From NCBI GenBank assembly GCA_032988165.1, contig JANTQF010000116.1, positions 1 to 64,000 of the forward strand: a stretch of 64,000 nt of DNA, in the 5' to 3' direction. This document shows, piece by piece, positions 1 to 9,562 of the stretch. The notes below the pieces were generated by a model, which was given only the letters and a program-made list of their open reading frames with translations, was not told where the DNA came from and ran no database searches. Both the position numbers and the translations under genes were made by a program. Every line of letters begins with the position of its first letter. Position 1 is the first letter of the stretch. The stretch comes from Emmonsiellopsis sp. PD_33 (taxonomy: Eukaryota; Ascomycota; Eurotiomycetes; Onygenales; Ajellomycetaceae).

Positions 1-830
1 GTGGGGGCGGTATTTGTTGCTGGCGGCGGTGTTGGCAACGCCCTTGTAGATCCTGCATGTGTTCCATATGTATCAGCCAACCCGTTTTCCTGCAATCATT
101 TAATCCCCCCCCCCCCCCCCCCTCCGCTCCCATTCACTCCGCATGTCGTGTGTAATTCCCAACAAGTCCACCGATTAAATCGTCCAGGGGGTTCGGAGTC
201 AATTGCTTACTTGCGGCTGGTGGTGGTGGCACCGTAGGTGTTGGTGACGGGGGTGGGCTTCTGGCTGGCAGCCTTCTTGGTGATCACGGCGATGTTTCCA
301 TCCTCAGTGGCCTGGACTCCGACAGCCTATAATCAAAAGATAACAAATATCAATATCAATTTCCAATCCTTCTTTCTTTTCCTTTTTCGTATAATCTCCC
401 CGATTCTCAGCTGCGGGAAAACCTAGGTTCGTTTCGTACCTTGGAGTTGACGAAGCCGGCATACTATAAACCACAATTCCGTCTCATCAGTTTTTGATTC
501 CTTCGTGTTATGCGTTATATATTATAGGACAGGCGCCAAACCTTTCGCGAGTTCTTGTTGACCAAGTTCAATGGGTCGCGGGAGAACTGGGCACCACCTC
601 CGCTGGCGCGCTTCACCAGGAAAGCGTTCTGGGCGCCTGAATTGCCGTAAAAAGTCCATCCGTTAGCTCAAAAAATCGATAAAAAAAATTCCATCGCTTC
701 CCCTCCTCCTTTGTCCCCAAACACAACTCGCGTCGAATAAAACAAGTCCCAGGGTGAATTTGGAAAGAAACGTACGGGCAATCTCCCAGACGAGGTCGTC
801 TGACACATTAGGTCTGCCTGCGAACGACAT
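1..830 (-). CDS. RPL28: 60S ribosomal protein eL28 (partial, 3' end outside window)
   Basis: Structural protein of the large cytosolic ribosomal subunit. The gene reads leftwards and runs off the window edge. Five exons are visible: 776-830, 542-636, 440-463, 211-326 and 1-52, giving 114 in-phase codons. The start at 830 opens MSFAGRPNVSDDLVWEIAR. After the joins come RAQNAFLVKRASGGGAQFSR, DPLNLVNKNSRK, YAGFVNSK and SRKIYKGVANTAASNKYRP, all diagnostic of eL28. Donors and acceptors are canonical (GTACGT, GTTTGG, GTACGA, GTAAGC; acceptors end in AG). Reading through the last intron would give a false stop at 207-209. That intron also carries a C-homopolymer near 107-122. It is divergent from the DUF2015 gene across about 700 bp. 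Identity is very sure; exon edges are good but unproven. Confidence 0.93.
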
Positions 831-1534
831 GGTGATATATGTATTGTATCTGGCTGGGTGGCAGAGGGAGAGGGATGGGGGTTGGCTGGCGAGAGTTGAA
901 ATCGAGCTGGAAATTGTCTTCAACGCTGTCCCGGAATCAAACGAGCGCTCAGGATATCGACCGGATTGTGTGTCTGCGGTGAAGTCTTGGCGCTGCCCGC
1001 CCATTGGCTCTCGCTAACATGTCCGTTTTGAGTCTAGAGCCCGGCCCGCGGATTTACGTTCGGCCCGGGCTGTGCCAAGGTGGCTTAGTCATCGACTGCC
1101 TGGCCAGCGTCATCGCCTCAGACTTCGACTTTGGATGGATGGGATGCGACGATGAGCAGAGACATCGAGGTTCAACAGCCAGCTCTCCGCCCACGAACTG
1201 CATCGCCGTAGCCGGGACATGACATTGTCCGGCGCAGGCGACTTGAGTCTTTGAAGTCTCAGTAGCCATCCACCTACATCTCCTTTCTCCTCCAGCCAGT
1301 ACTCGTGGAAACTTTCTCTTCCACCCAATCTTCTACGAAACCTCCCGCCCTTCGTCTCTCATTTCGTCGTAGCCTACGAGCAAACATCTCGATTTCGAGT
1401 TTCGAGTTCTTTTCTTTACTTTCGTTTTATTCGAAATAACACCCGCCTACTTCCTTCCATACTCTATCCGCAATATCCGCACCATTCCAACCAACCAACC
1501 AAATCCCCATCCGATATAAATACATATAGAAAAA
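831..1534. promoter_or_regulatory. Divergent intergenic region between eL28 and the DUF2015 gene
   Basis: About 700 bp separate two start codons on opposite strands, so both promoters must lie here. The right half (1260-1530) is strongly C/T-rich on the plus strand and ends in a TATA-like stretch (gatataaatacatatag, about 1512-1530) just before the DUF2015 start. I see no coding sequence or structural RNA. Short open frames on both strands lack any family resemblance. Confidence 0.6.
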
Positions 1535-1958
1535 ATGGGCTACATCCTCTACTCCCTCACCTTCCTCGTCCTCGTCACAGGCACCGGTACTTCCCCCCCA
1601 TCCCCCCCATTCCAAAACCCAACTAACCCCCCAACCAGCCCTCTACCTCACCCGAACCCGCTGGCTCCCCCACCTCCCCCTCCCCGACTACCTCTACTCC
1701 CGCCTCCCCACCACCTTCACCGGCGACATGGAAGCCGGCCTCTCCTCCTCCGAATTCGACCTCGCCGCCAACGTCGCCGACGGCGACTCCCGCGCGGGGC
1801 TAGATAGCAAGGGGAAGCGCGAGGTGCTGAGGATTATGAAGAGGCGGCGGGTGGATTTTAATGAGGCGAGGAGGATGTATATGGAGCAGCGGTTTGCGAA
1901 GAATGATATTGGGCCCGATGGGAGGCCGTTGGATCCGAAGTTTGTTTCGTTTTCGTAG
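1535..1958 (+). CDS. DUF2015 family small protein
   Basis: A 123-residue fungal protein of unknown function. Two exons, 1535-1586 and 1639-1958, join in phase (ACC G|CC CTC) around a short pyrimidine-rich intron. The first 20 residues (MGYILYSLTFLVLVTGTALY) form one hydrophobic segment, either a signal anchor or a single membrane helix. They are followed by basic TRTRWLPHLPLPDYLYSRL. The C-terminal half contains the conserved core, including EAGLSSSEFDLAANVADGDS, RAGLDSKGKREVLRIMKRRR and a PDGRPLDPKFVSFS end, which I recognise from DUF2015 proteins of other ascomycetes. Codon use changes abruptly around 1795 from C-ending to G-ending codons. Membrane association is inferred from hydrophobicity alone. 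Confidence 0.85.
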
Positions 1959-2734
1959 GGGGGGTATATATATTATATAAAGGTTGGGTGGGATAGGAGG
2001 GTGATGGATGGATGGGTTTGGGTAGGGGAGGTTGGGAAGGGATGGATGGTTTTCTGATCATATATTTGACGACTTTGCTTGCGCTTTGCTTTGGTTTGGT
2101 TTGGGAATCGGCTTTCCTTTTTTTATTATTTTTTTTATTTGGTCTCATTATATCTCCACTAACAACATAGGTTCGCCTGCCAGGCTCATTGAAGCTGTTT
2201 TTCCTATCTCCACCCCTTTTGTCTCTCTATTGCCTATGCAAGTTGACTCGTCGTCGCGAACTACCTGTTCTGTTTTTCCTTTTCCTTTGTCGATTGGTAC
2301 CCACTCTAGCTTTTCGAGCGTTGTTGGCTTTCCCTTTTTCTTGCCATGCCGTTTTTCTTTTGTCCGTTTGTGGCTTTGGAGGAGAAATGGGGTTTCCTTT
2401 TCCTATTTCCTGCGGTATTGCGTATGGGTAATTGTTGTATAACTGCCTCTTGCTTGTGTTCTCAGGTGTTCGCAATATCACCAATATAAACTCCTCTTTT
2501 TCTCTCCGTATTATGCCTCCCGTCCTATTCCCTTCGGCAAAAGCTAAGTTGTCTTCAATCGACGCGGTAAAGCTTAAATTTCCGTGGGCTGTTTAGGGGA
2601 GGCCCACATGTAAATCCCCTGCCCTATCCTCATAACGTCATTAATATCGTATTCCGGGTAGCCCATTGGCTAGCCCCTGTGCGGTGTACGTTGGTATTTC
2701 CCCAGCCATAAGGCTGTTCATATCAACACGACCC
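1959..2734. other. Convergent intergenic region
   Basis: This is the 3' flank shared by the rightward DUF2015 gene and the leftward SF3B4 gene. It is T-rich with G-rich stretches. A 136-codon open frame at 2032-2442 is mostly Phe/Ser/Leu from T-rich sequence and resembles nothing. I see no RNA gene. Confidence 0.6.
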
Positions 2735-3896
2735 TTACCGACCCCGTCCATAACCCGGCTGCTGAAACCCAGGCGGCAGTGGAGGTGGCGCACCCCCAGC
2801 CCCACCAACAGGAGGAGGGGGACCGAACCCAGCCGGTGGCGGCTGTCCGAATCGCGGCGGGGGTGCAAAACCCTGAGGAGGCCCACCATAGCCAACTTGG
2901 GATGGCGGCGGGCGGGCAGGAAGCCCAGGAGGCGGGGCGGCAAGTGGTTGTGGAGGAGGACCGGGACGATGGTGTTGAGCAGGCGGCATGTTGTGGTAGC
3001 CACCATTGACGATAGGAATGCCCCTGTTTCCACCAAAGTCTGGCGGCGGCCCAGCGTTCGGGCCTCGAGGCCCCTCCCCGTCTACCATTGCGGGTGGCGG
3101 GATGTGCGCGCCCCCGCCGACAAGCTGCGGTGGGAGGGGTTGCGCTTGTGGTTGGACGTTGTGTTTTCTCGCCTGCGCGGCGAGCATTCGTTCGGCTTGG
3201 TCGCCGTGGCGTTCTCCCTTGCCGTCTTTCTTGTACGCGTATTGGACAGAGACTTCCTTGTTCATTAGGTATTGGCCGTTCATGTTTGCGATGGCGTCGT
3301 CTGAGGCTTCGAAGTTGGAGAAGGAAACGAAGCCGTAGCCTTTGGAGAGGTTCGCCTCGTCTCTTGCGACCTGTTTTTTACGCGGTGAGTATCAATGCGT
3401 GAAATTACGAGGCAAAAAGAGGGAGAGGGTAATATACCTTTGGAGCGGATATAAGACTTCCAAATCGGCTGAACGTATCATACAGCACCTGCTCAGTGAC
3501 CATCGGATCCAGATTGCCCACGAACAACTCCGCTCCGACCTCCACAGTCTTCTGCTTGTCCGCAGACGCCTTGTTGACTCTGATCGGTTTACCGTAGAGG
3601 CGGACCTGGTTCATAATCCGCGCGGCGTATTCGGCATCTTCCTCGCTGATGAACTCGACGAAACCGTAGCCTTGATGCGTCTGCGTGACGCGGTCTTTGG
3701 GCAGGTGGACGTTGACGATTCGGCCGGCTTGCAGCATCAGTTCCCATACGAGACTGTCTGTTACCCGCTCATCGAGGTTTCCGATGTAGACTGTCGCCTC
3801 TTTGTCTTGCTCCCTGCGAGGAATGTTAGCTTGGTGTTAATTGCGCGTGGTGGGAGGCTGATTGGGGTGAACGTACCAGTGCCGGACGCCAGACAT
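2735..3896 (-). CDS. SF3B4: Splicing factor 3B subunit 4 (SF3b49/Hsh49)
   Basis: RNA-binding subunit of SF3b in the U2 snRNP, which holds the branch-site region in the nucleus. Three exons (3877-3896, 3438-3813, 2735-3370) join in phase to 343 residues. Two RRMs are clear. RRM1 begins EATVYIGNLDERVTDSLVWE, with RNP1 GYGFVEFI. RRM2 has AELFVGNLDPMVTEQVLYDT and KGYGFVSFSNFEASDDAI. The C-terminus (about residue 220 on) is a Pro/Gly-rich tail with PPPPxG runs, as in human SF3B4. The first exon is only 20 nt (MSGVRHW, split codon). It is divergent from TOM7 across 321 bp. The order RRM-RRM-proline tail makes the call firm. Confidence 0.92.
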
Positions 3897-4217
3897 GGTT
3901 GCGGTAGGCGATTATTGGTTGTTACAAAAAGTCGAATTGGGTATCGATAAAGAATAGTCTAGACAAGTCGTATATATGTGCATTCGACGTGTCATGCGAA
4001 TGCGGAGTGTTTTGAAGTTGGCGAAGAATGGCTGTTTGGACGCGGAGAATTTAGCTCGAGGTTCTTGCTCGGCGAAAAACTTAACTTCTTCCGCTCGCTT
4101 TCAACCTCCAGCTCCATACTCCTCATCCACCACATCGCACTGTGAACACATCTCGCAAGTCAACCTGCTTGTCCACTGCCTCTATCCGCCGATTATCTCC
4201 TACATATCCCCGCCAAA
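3897..4217. promoter_or_regulatory. Divergent promoter region SF3B4 / TOM7
   Basis: A 321 bp region between two divergent start codons. It has a C/T-rich stretch just before the TOM7 start (about 4080-4215) and no recognisable coding sequence. No specific factor site stands out. Confidence 0.5.
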
Positions 4218-4634
4218 ATGGTTCAGTTCTCCGAAGAAACCAAGGTAAAATGCCCGCTCTCCATCACCCTACCTATGCCATGCTCCGTATGCTAACATGG
4301 CCTCTTCAATATAGGAACGCATTTCCAAGGTCATTGGCGTCTCGAGAGTCGCTATCCACTAGTGAGTCTATACATATGAGTAGGATATACCCGGGATTGC
4401 AACTGACCACGTCTCTGTCCCGTTTTGTAGCGGATATCTGCCTCTGATCGTCTACCTTGGTGAGCCACTCCTCGACCCTCCCATGATATTGACGCCGACT
4501 AACATTTCGTCAGGATATACCTATAGCGAGCCCCGCCCGCAACTCTTCAAGTAAACCTCCGTCCTTCCAACCGACCGCTGCCAGACCGTTGAATTCTAAC
4601 ACCCTCTACCAGGCTTTTCTCTCCCCTCGCATAA
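4218..4634 (+). CDS. TOM7: Mitochondrial import receptor subunit Tom7
   Basis: Small tail-anchored subunit of the outer-membrane TOM translocase; in yeast it modulates complex assembly. Five exons (4218-4244, 4315-4361, 4431-4459, 4514-4550, 4613-4634) sum to 162 nt, that is 53 residues. It begins MVQFSEETKERISKVIGVSR and continues VAIHYGYLPLIVYLGYTYSE, ending PRPQLFKLFSPLA. The SEETKERISK block, the hydrophobic HYGYLPLIVYLG helix and the RP-x5-LFSPL end match yeast Tom7. All four introns are 53-70 bp with GT-AG ends and conserved phase. No single open frame exceeds 30 codons here, so automated callers easily miss it. It pairs functionally with TOM40 at 57764-58953. Confidence 0.92.
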
Positions 4635-5260
4635 ACTCTACGAACGGATATATGAAATGACATGAAGCCCGGGTCTAACGGAGAAAACCCATCTTTACCG
4701 GAATCGGGGAACTGTGAGACGGAAAAGAGAAGGGATTCCTGATTGAAAATGGCATCAAAAACATAATGCAAGGCCGCGGCGGTGGTGGTGGAGGGGTGCT
4801 GGTCACTGGGGTTTCTTCTACTCTTTTCTACCTAGTATGGAGTTGGAAGCATGTATATTAGATTTTCTATTTGTTCTTATTTTTGCTTATGGGAATGGAA
4901 GCCAGGAAACGTCCTAATTGTTACAAATGGTTGGTTGCAATAGGTCTGGAGCTATGGATGAATATACCCCATATCCAACTCGAATGTAAGCTTTAAAAAG
5001 GCAGAAAAGTGTCCGAAATCAATTGTTTAAGATAGGTAAAAATACCAAAATACATCACCTTGTCCCAACCGTGTGTAAGATACCTCTTGCTGGCTGTTGG
5101 CGGCAGCGGATTGTGTCATATCTACTTAGTTCTATCGCCGAAAGTTGAAAAAAGTTGCGAACACCAACCTCCAACTTGCAACCTTACCACCACCACAAAC
5201 GCCGGGAGAACACTTCGACTCCGCCATTCGAGCCGAAGTGTCCGCGGACTCCAAAGGTCC
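4635..5260. other. Intergenic between TOM7 and FLX1
   Basis: The TOM7 3' flank and the FLX1 promoter, both genes pointing right. An open frame precedes the FLX1 ATG in phase but contains no ATG, so I did not extend the gene. No other feature seen. Confidence 0.5.
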
Positions 5261-6333
5261 ATGAATGACAAGCATGGTCTGTCGCCATCTGTTGTCGAGA
5301 CAATAGCCGGCTTCACCGCCGGCGTTTCCTCCACCCTCGCCCTCCACCCGCTCGATGTTATCAAGACCAGACTCCAAGGTATGGCCCGACAGTACAAAAC
5401 CTAGCCGCGCGGGTATAAATAACTAATCTCCTTTTACTTCTCTTTCCACCAGTGGACCGCTTCTCCTCCTCCCGCATCGGCAGCTCCCTGCGCATCATCC
5501 GCAACATATCCCGCAATGAAGGCGGCATAGCCGGCTTCTACCGCGGCCTCACGCCGAACCTAGTTGGGAACTCTGTGAGCTGGGGCATGTACTTTTTCTG
5601 GTATAGCAATATCAAGAGCACATTGCACGTCCTCCATGGGTCCAGGAAGGAAGGGCTCGGCTCATTGGATTACTTCCTCGCCTCCGGCACCGCCGGTACG
5701 AAAAAAACCGCATTTCCCCCATATCCATCTCCAATACTAATAACCAAATCCATAGGCCTCATAACCGCCCTCCTCACCAACCCCATCTGGGTAATAAAAA
5801 CCCGCATGCTCTCCACCGGCGCCCGCGCCCCAGGCGCCTACCCCTCCCTCGCCGCCGGCGTGCGCGAAATCTACCGCTCCGAAGGCCTACCAGGTTTCTA
5901 CCGGGGCCTGGTTCCCGCCCTCTTCGGCGTAAGCCACGGCGCGCTGCAGTTCATGGCCTACGAGCAACTAAAACGCTACCAGGCGGGGACAACATCGCAG
6001 TTTAACTTCACCACAGCTAACACGTACACGCACGGTAGTAGTAGTGGCAGGGAACTGAGCAATCTAGACTACCTGCTGCTATCTGGGGCGTCGAAGGTTT
6101 TCGCGGGCGCGGTTACGTACCCGTATCAGGTGCTGCGGGCGCGGTTGCAGACGTATGATGCGGCGGGGACGTATAGGGGGGTTGGGGATGCGATTGGGAA
6201 GATTTGGAGGAGGGAGGGGGTTGTGGGGTTTTATAAGGGGCTTGGGCCGAATTTGGTGAGGGTGCTGCCGAGTACGTGGGTGACGTTTTTGGTTTATGAG
6301 AATGTTAAGGCTCATTTGGCTAGGGGGGGTTGA
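5261..6333 (+). CDS. FLX1: Mitochondrial FAD/folate carrier (SLC25A32/Flx1 type)
   Basis: Inner-membrane carrier of the SLC25 family that moves FAD (yeast) or folate (animals) into or out of mitochondria. Three exons (5261-5378, 5453-5695, 5756-6333) give 312 residues, the usual carrier length, with three repeats of about 100. Signature motifs are HPLDVIKTRLQ (P30), TNPIWVIKTRM (P130, W132 in place of the acidic residue) and TYPYQVLRARLQ (P243). The Trp in repeat 2 and PYQ in repeat 3 are typical of the Flx1/SLC25A32 branch, which supports the substrate class over other carriers. GxxGFYRGL and GxxGFYKGLGPNLVR motifs follow repeats 1 and 3. The ATG at 5261 is the first in-frame ATG. Codons switch from C-ending to G-ending near 6080. 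Confidence 0.9.
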
Positions 6334-7956
6334 GCGGGGTGGAGTGGGAGGGTTGGATTTGGATGGATAGAGGCTGGCTGGCTGTGAAAGGAGGAGTGGA
6401 TGGTTTTTGATATGGTCATTTGAAGGGGGATATTTACTTGTTTTTTTTTTTTTTGGATTTAGATCTTGACTGTATATTAGCCAGGGATGTCCGTTGCGAC
6501 AACTCTACCGTGTATATTATAATACCCAATGTTGTATAATATCAATTCTATTCCAACCTCCTACAACTATTCAATCACCTCAGCTACAGTTCCAGCGCCC
6601 CTCCCCCTTGGTTCTACCCCTTAAATCTACTCTACAGGCTTCAAAAGGTAGCACAACCTGAAAACAACCCGCAGTCAAGGATTCATACATAGCCCTATCT
6701 AGATGATGGTTCAAATGCCGCTGCGTTCCCGAGATAGCCGACGAGAACAGGCCAGGCCGGTCCCGTTCGAGGCAAAAAAAAAAGTCAATTGCCGAATGAC
6801 GGGAAGATCTGAGAAGGGAAAGGAGATGATAGGGAATCCATCTTTTGGACTTATCGTAGATACTCTTGGGATATTACCTAGGTAGGTTGTATAAATTTCC
6901 GCTCTAAGCTTTATATTGCCAATATTTCTGGACCGCCCCCTATCTTCTTTCTCTTCCCCATAGGAGCCCCGCCTCCCCTATCCATAAAAGAGAAAGAGAA
7001 GGCGAAGAAGAAAGTAATCCATAGAAAAGGCACAATAAATACCAACAATATATTAATAATATTAACCCCGAACCGAAAAACGCAATCAAACAAAATCAAG
7101 GGGGATATAAAGATAGAGAACCCCTAAAAACACCTCGCTAGCTAATTAATTTCATACCAACCATACAAATCACCCCACCTAGACACCGCGAAATACCTCC
7201 CTTGCTCTCTCTTCCTGTCCTGTACACTTGCAGGGTACCTGATAGACAAAATGTAACTGTGCTCCTTGACCCCCCTTCCTTTTCCACGAAACACACACGC
7301 GCGCGCGAGCACATACACACGCATACATACATACATACATACATACACCCGCACCTCCGACGAATATGCAAGCTTATATGCATGTACCCACATACAAAAA
7401 CAACCAAAAAAGGACGAAACCCGATCTCGACCGCCGTGTAAGTCTTTTCTTTCACGGGGGGAAATGGACTGGAACCACGGAAGCGGTTCGGTTAGGAATG
7501 GCAGAAGGAAAGTTCTCCCAAAAGAATAATAAAAAAAAGGAAATCAAACAACGGCTAGCAATGCCGAGAGACCTGACCTAAAAGACACGAGCGCGCACAC
7601 GCTGAAGAGGTATAGTACGTTGCTGGCAAATGCTAAAGCAATAAAAGGGGAAAGAAAAAGAGCTGTCCCATAAAAAAAAAAAAAAATGGAGGAGGTATCA
7701 AAAATATAAAAAAAAGAAAATCCCCAGAAAAAGAAAAATGGTCGAGATCAGTCAAACACCGAGCCAAACTCCGGGCTACCCCCCTTATCTTATTTCGTTT
7801 CGGATCTTGGTTTGCTTTTGTGCATGGCATGGTCGTATGAGCCGATCTTTCGCATACACACTAGATAACAGCGGCCCGGGGCATCTGGAGCCTTAGTCTC
7901 GTTCCATTCGATGTAGCATTGTCCATGATGTGATGCCGGTATGCAGTAGATCCGCC
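6334..7956. other. Convergent intergenic region (FLX1 / AZF1)
   Basis: Facing 3' flanks. Contents are low-complexity: a T-run near 6443-6453, A-runs near 6777 and 7675, a CATA microsatellite near 7322-7347 and purine-rich DNA. Short open frames on both strands are repeat-derived. The last part may be the AZF1 3' UTR. No RNA gene recognised. Confidence 0.55.
7322..7347. repeat. CATA tetranucleotide microsatellite
   Basis: About six tandem CATA units, directly preceded by a CACACGCG-rich stretch. Ordinary slippage repeat in the AZF1 3' flank. Confidence 0.85.
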
Positions 7957-9562
7957 TCACTGATGATGCACCTTCTGCAGATACATCTGCTCACGATATT
8001 CCGTATCGTCGCTGCTTGACGTCATAACCATGGAGCCCCTATCATAACTCCGGCTGCGGCCTTTGGAGTCATCATCGCTATCCGAGGGGCTGCCTTCGTA
8101 GTTGCTCGTTGTCGGGCGTTTCCGAGTCGATACACGGCGGTCCTTGCCTCGGCCCTTGATGCCTTTGTTGCTGTTTTTATATAGGCTGGAGAAGTAATCC
8201 CAGAGATCTTTGTCTTGGGGGACCATGCGGTCGCTGTCGTGGATATTTGCAAATCTCTGTGTCAAATTTCGGATGGTTTGGGCGTGGAATTTGTTTTGAT
8301 GGGACTGTATTAGGCCAGGTTAGCGCTTTTACTTTCCCAGGACGTAAAAATGTGTGGACTGTTGGCTATTAGGCTGACCTTAAGATTCCCGAGTTGCGTA
8401 AAATGCTTTCCACAGTCGTCTAGTCGGCAGGTGAACGGTTTCGACTGTGCATGGGTGATCTGGTGGGCGCGAACGTTCCCACGCTGCGCAAATGTCTTGC
8501 CGCACACTTCGCATGGGAAGGGCTTTTCCCCCGTATGTCGTCGTTCATGGGTTTTTAGGTTTCCTAGTTGCGAAAATCGCTGACCGCAAGCGGGCTCTTT
8601 GCAGGCCTTCATGGAGAATCAAAAATATGTATAAGTTTCCATATCTATTGTTTTCAGGACAGGAAATTATATCAACATTAACTTACGAATGGTTTTTCGC
8701 CGTTATGAGCGCGCATATGGATATCTAAGTGCGTTTTCTGGAAGAAGCTTTTCCGGCAATGCGGAAGTGTACAGTCATACTTCCTTCTTGGCTTCTGGGT
8801 GGAGGGCGGAGCGCGATCTTGAGGGGGAGGGAAAATTCCTTGGTTTCCAGCCATTTGGTTGGCGTATGCTGGGTGCACCCAATTTGTGACGCCGTTATTG
8901 AACTTCTGCTGTAAAGGAGGAAGTTGATGCTCAGCTTGTGGAGGCGATGGGGCCAGCGGCTTAGATTGAATAGCCTTCATTAAAGTGTCCACCTCCGTAC
9001 CAAATTCGACTTCTGTTTTTGCTGGCGATTTTGGGGCGTCCGGATCAACATTTCGCGCCGGCGCGACATTTGCGCGGGGCGGGGGAATAGGATCCTCCTT
9101 CGGGGGGGAAGGTCTGATTATTCGAGAGTTATTATTTTTGACATGGCGGACATCGGAGAGCTGCTGCACCGGCGCAGATTCGGTAGTCAATCGAGGATGA
9201 GGGTGATGAAGGGGCTGGGGATGAGCATGATGACGGTGCTGTTGGGGTTGCTGGGGTTGTTGTTGTTGCTGTTGTTGTTGTTGGTGTTGCTGCTGCTGGT
9301 GGTGTTGCTGGTGGTGGTGGGGATGTGAATTGACCTGAGGGCTCGAATTGAAGTAACCCTGATACGAGTTGTGATGGTGGTTATTCAGTATATGCCCAAA
9401 GCCGCCAAAATTTGGGGGATGTATAGGTGTAGTGTATGGTATTGTCTGGTTTGAGAAGTATGCGATATTTTGCTCGTGATGTGGATTCATCATCCGGCGA
9501 TGGGCGACTGCATTCATGTCATGACTTGAGACATTATACGTGACTGGGACCGCCGTCTCCAT
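7957..9562 (-). CDS. AZF1: C2H2 zinc-finger transcription factor, Azf1-like
   Basis: Nuclear regulator; yeast Azf1 binds A-rich promoters in a glucose-dependent way. Three exons from the first ATG (8687-9562, 8379-8606, 7957-8304) give 483 residues. A long His/Gln tract lies near residues 75-120 (plus-strand 9205-9330). Four fingers follow from about residue 264: YDCTLPHCRKSFFQKTHLDI, KEPACGQRFSQLGNLKTHER, PCEVCGKTFAQRGNVRAHQ and RLDDCGKHFTQLGNLKSHQN. The block after the fingers (LWDYFSSLYKNSNKGIKGRG) matches yeast Azf1 closely and settles the call. The N-terminus is uncertain. The frame stays open and looks protein-like upstream (DSETQPSTISLTAGDRYGRT) back to a stop at 9713 with no ATG, so an upstream exon spliced near 9695 is possible. 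Confidence 0.88.

Noticed and set aside
207..209. In-frame TAA in eL28
   Set aside because: It lies in the GTAAGC donor of intron 4; splicing to 52 restores the eL28 sequence.
2032..2442. 136-codon plus frame
   Set aside because: Phe/Ser/Leu-rich product of T-rich 3' flanking DNA with no domain and no neighbouring exon.
6079..6315. Open frame on the minus strand inside FLX1
   Set aside because: Antisense shadow of the third carrier repeat; composition follows the G-rich sense codons.
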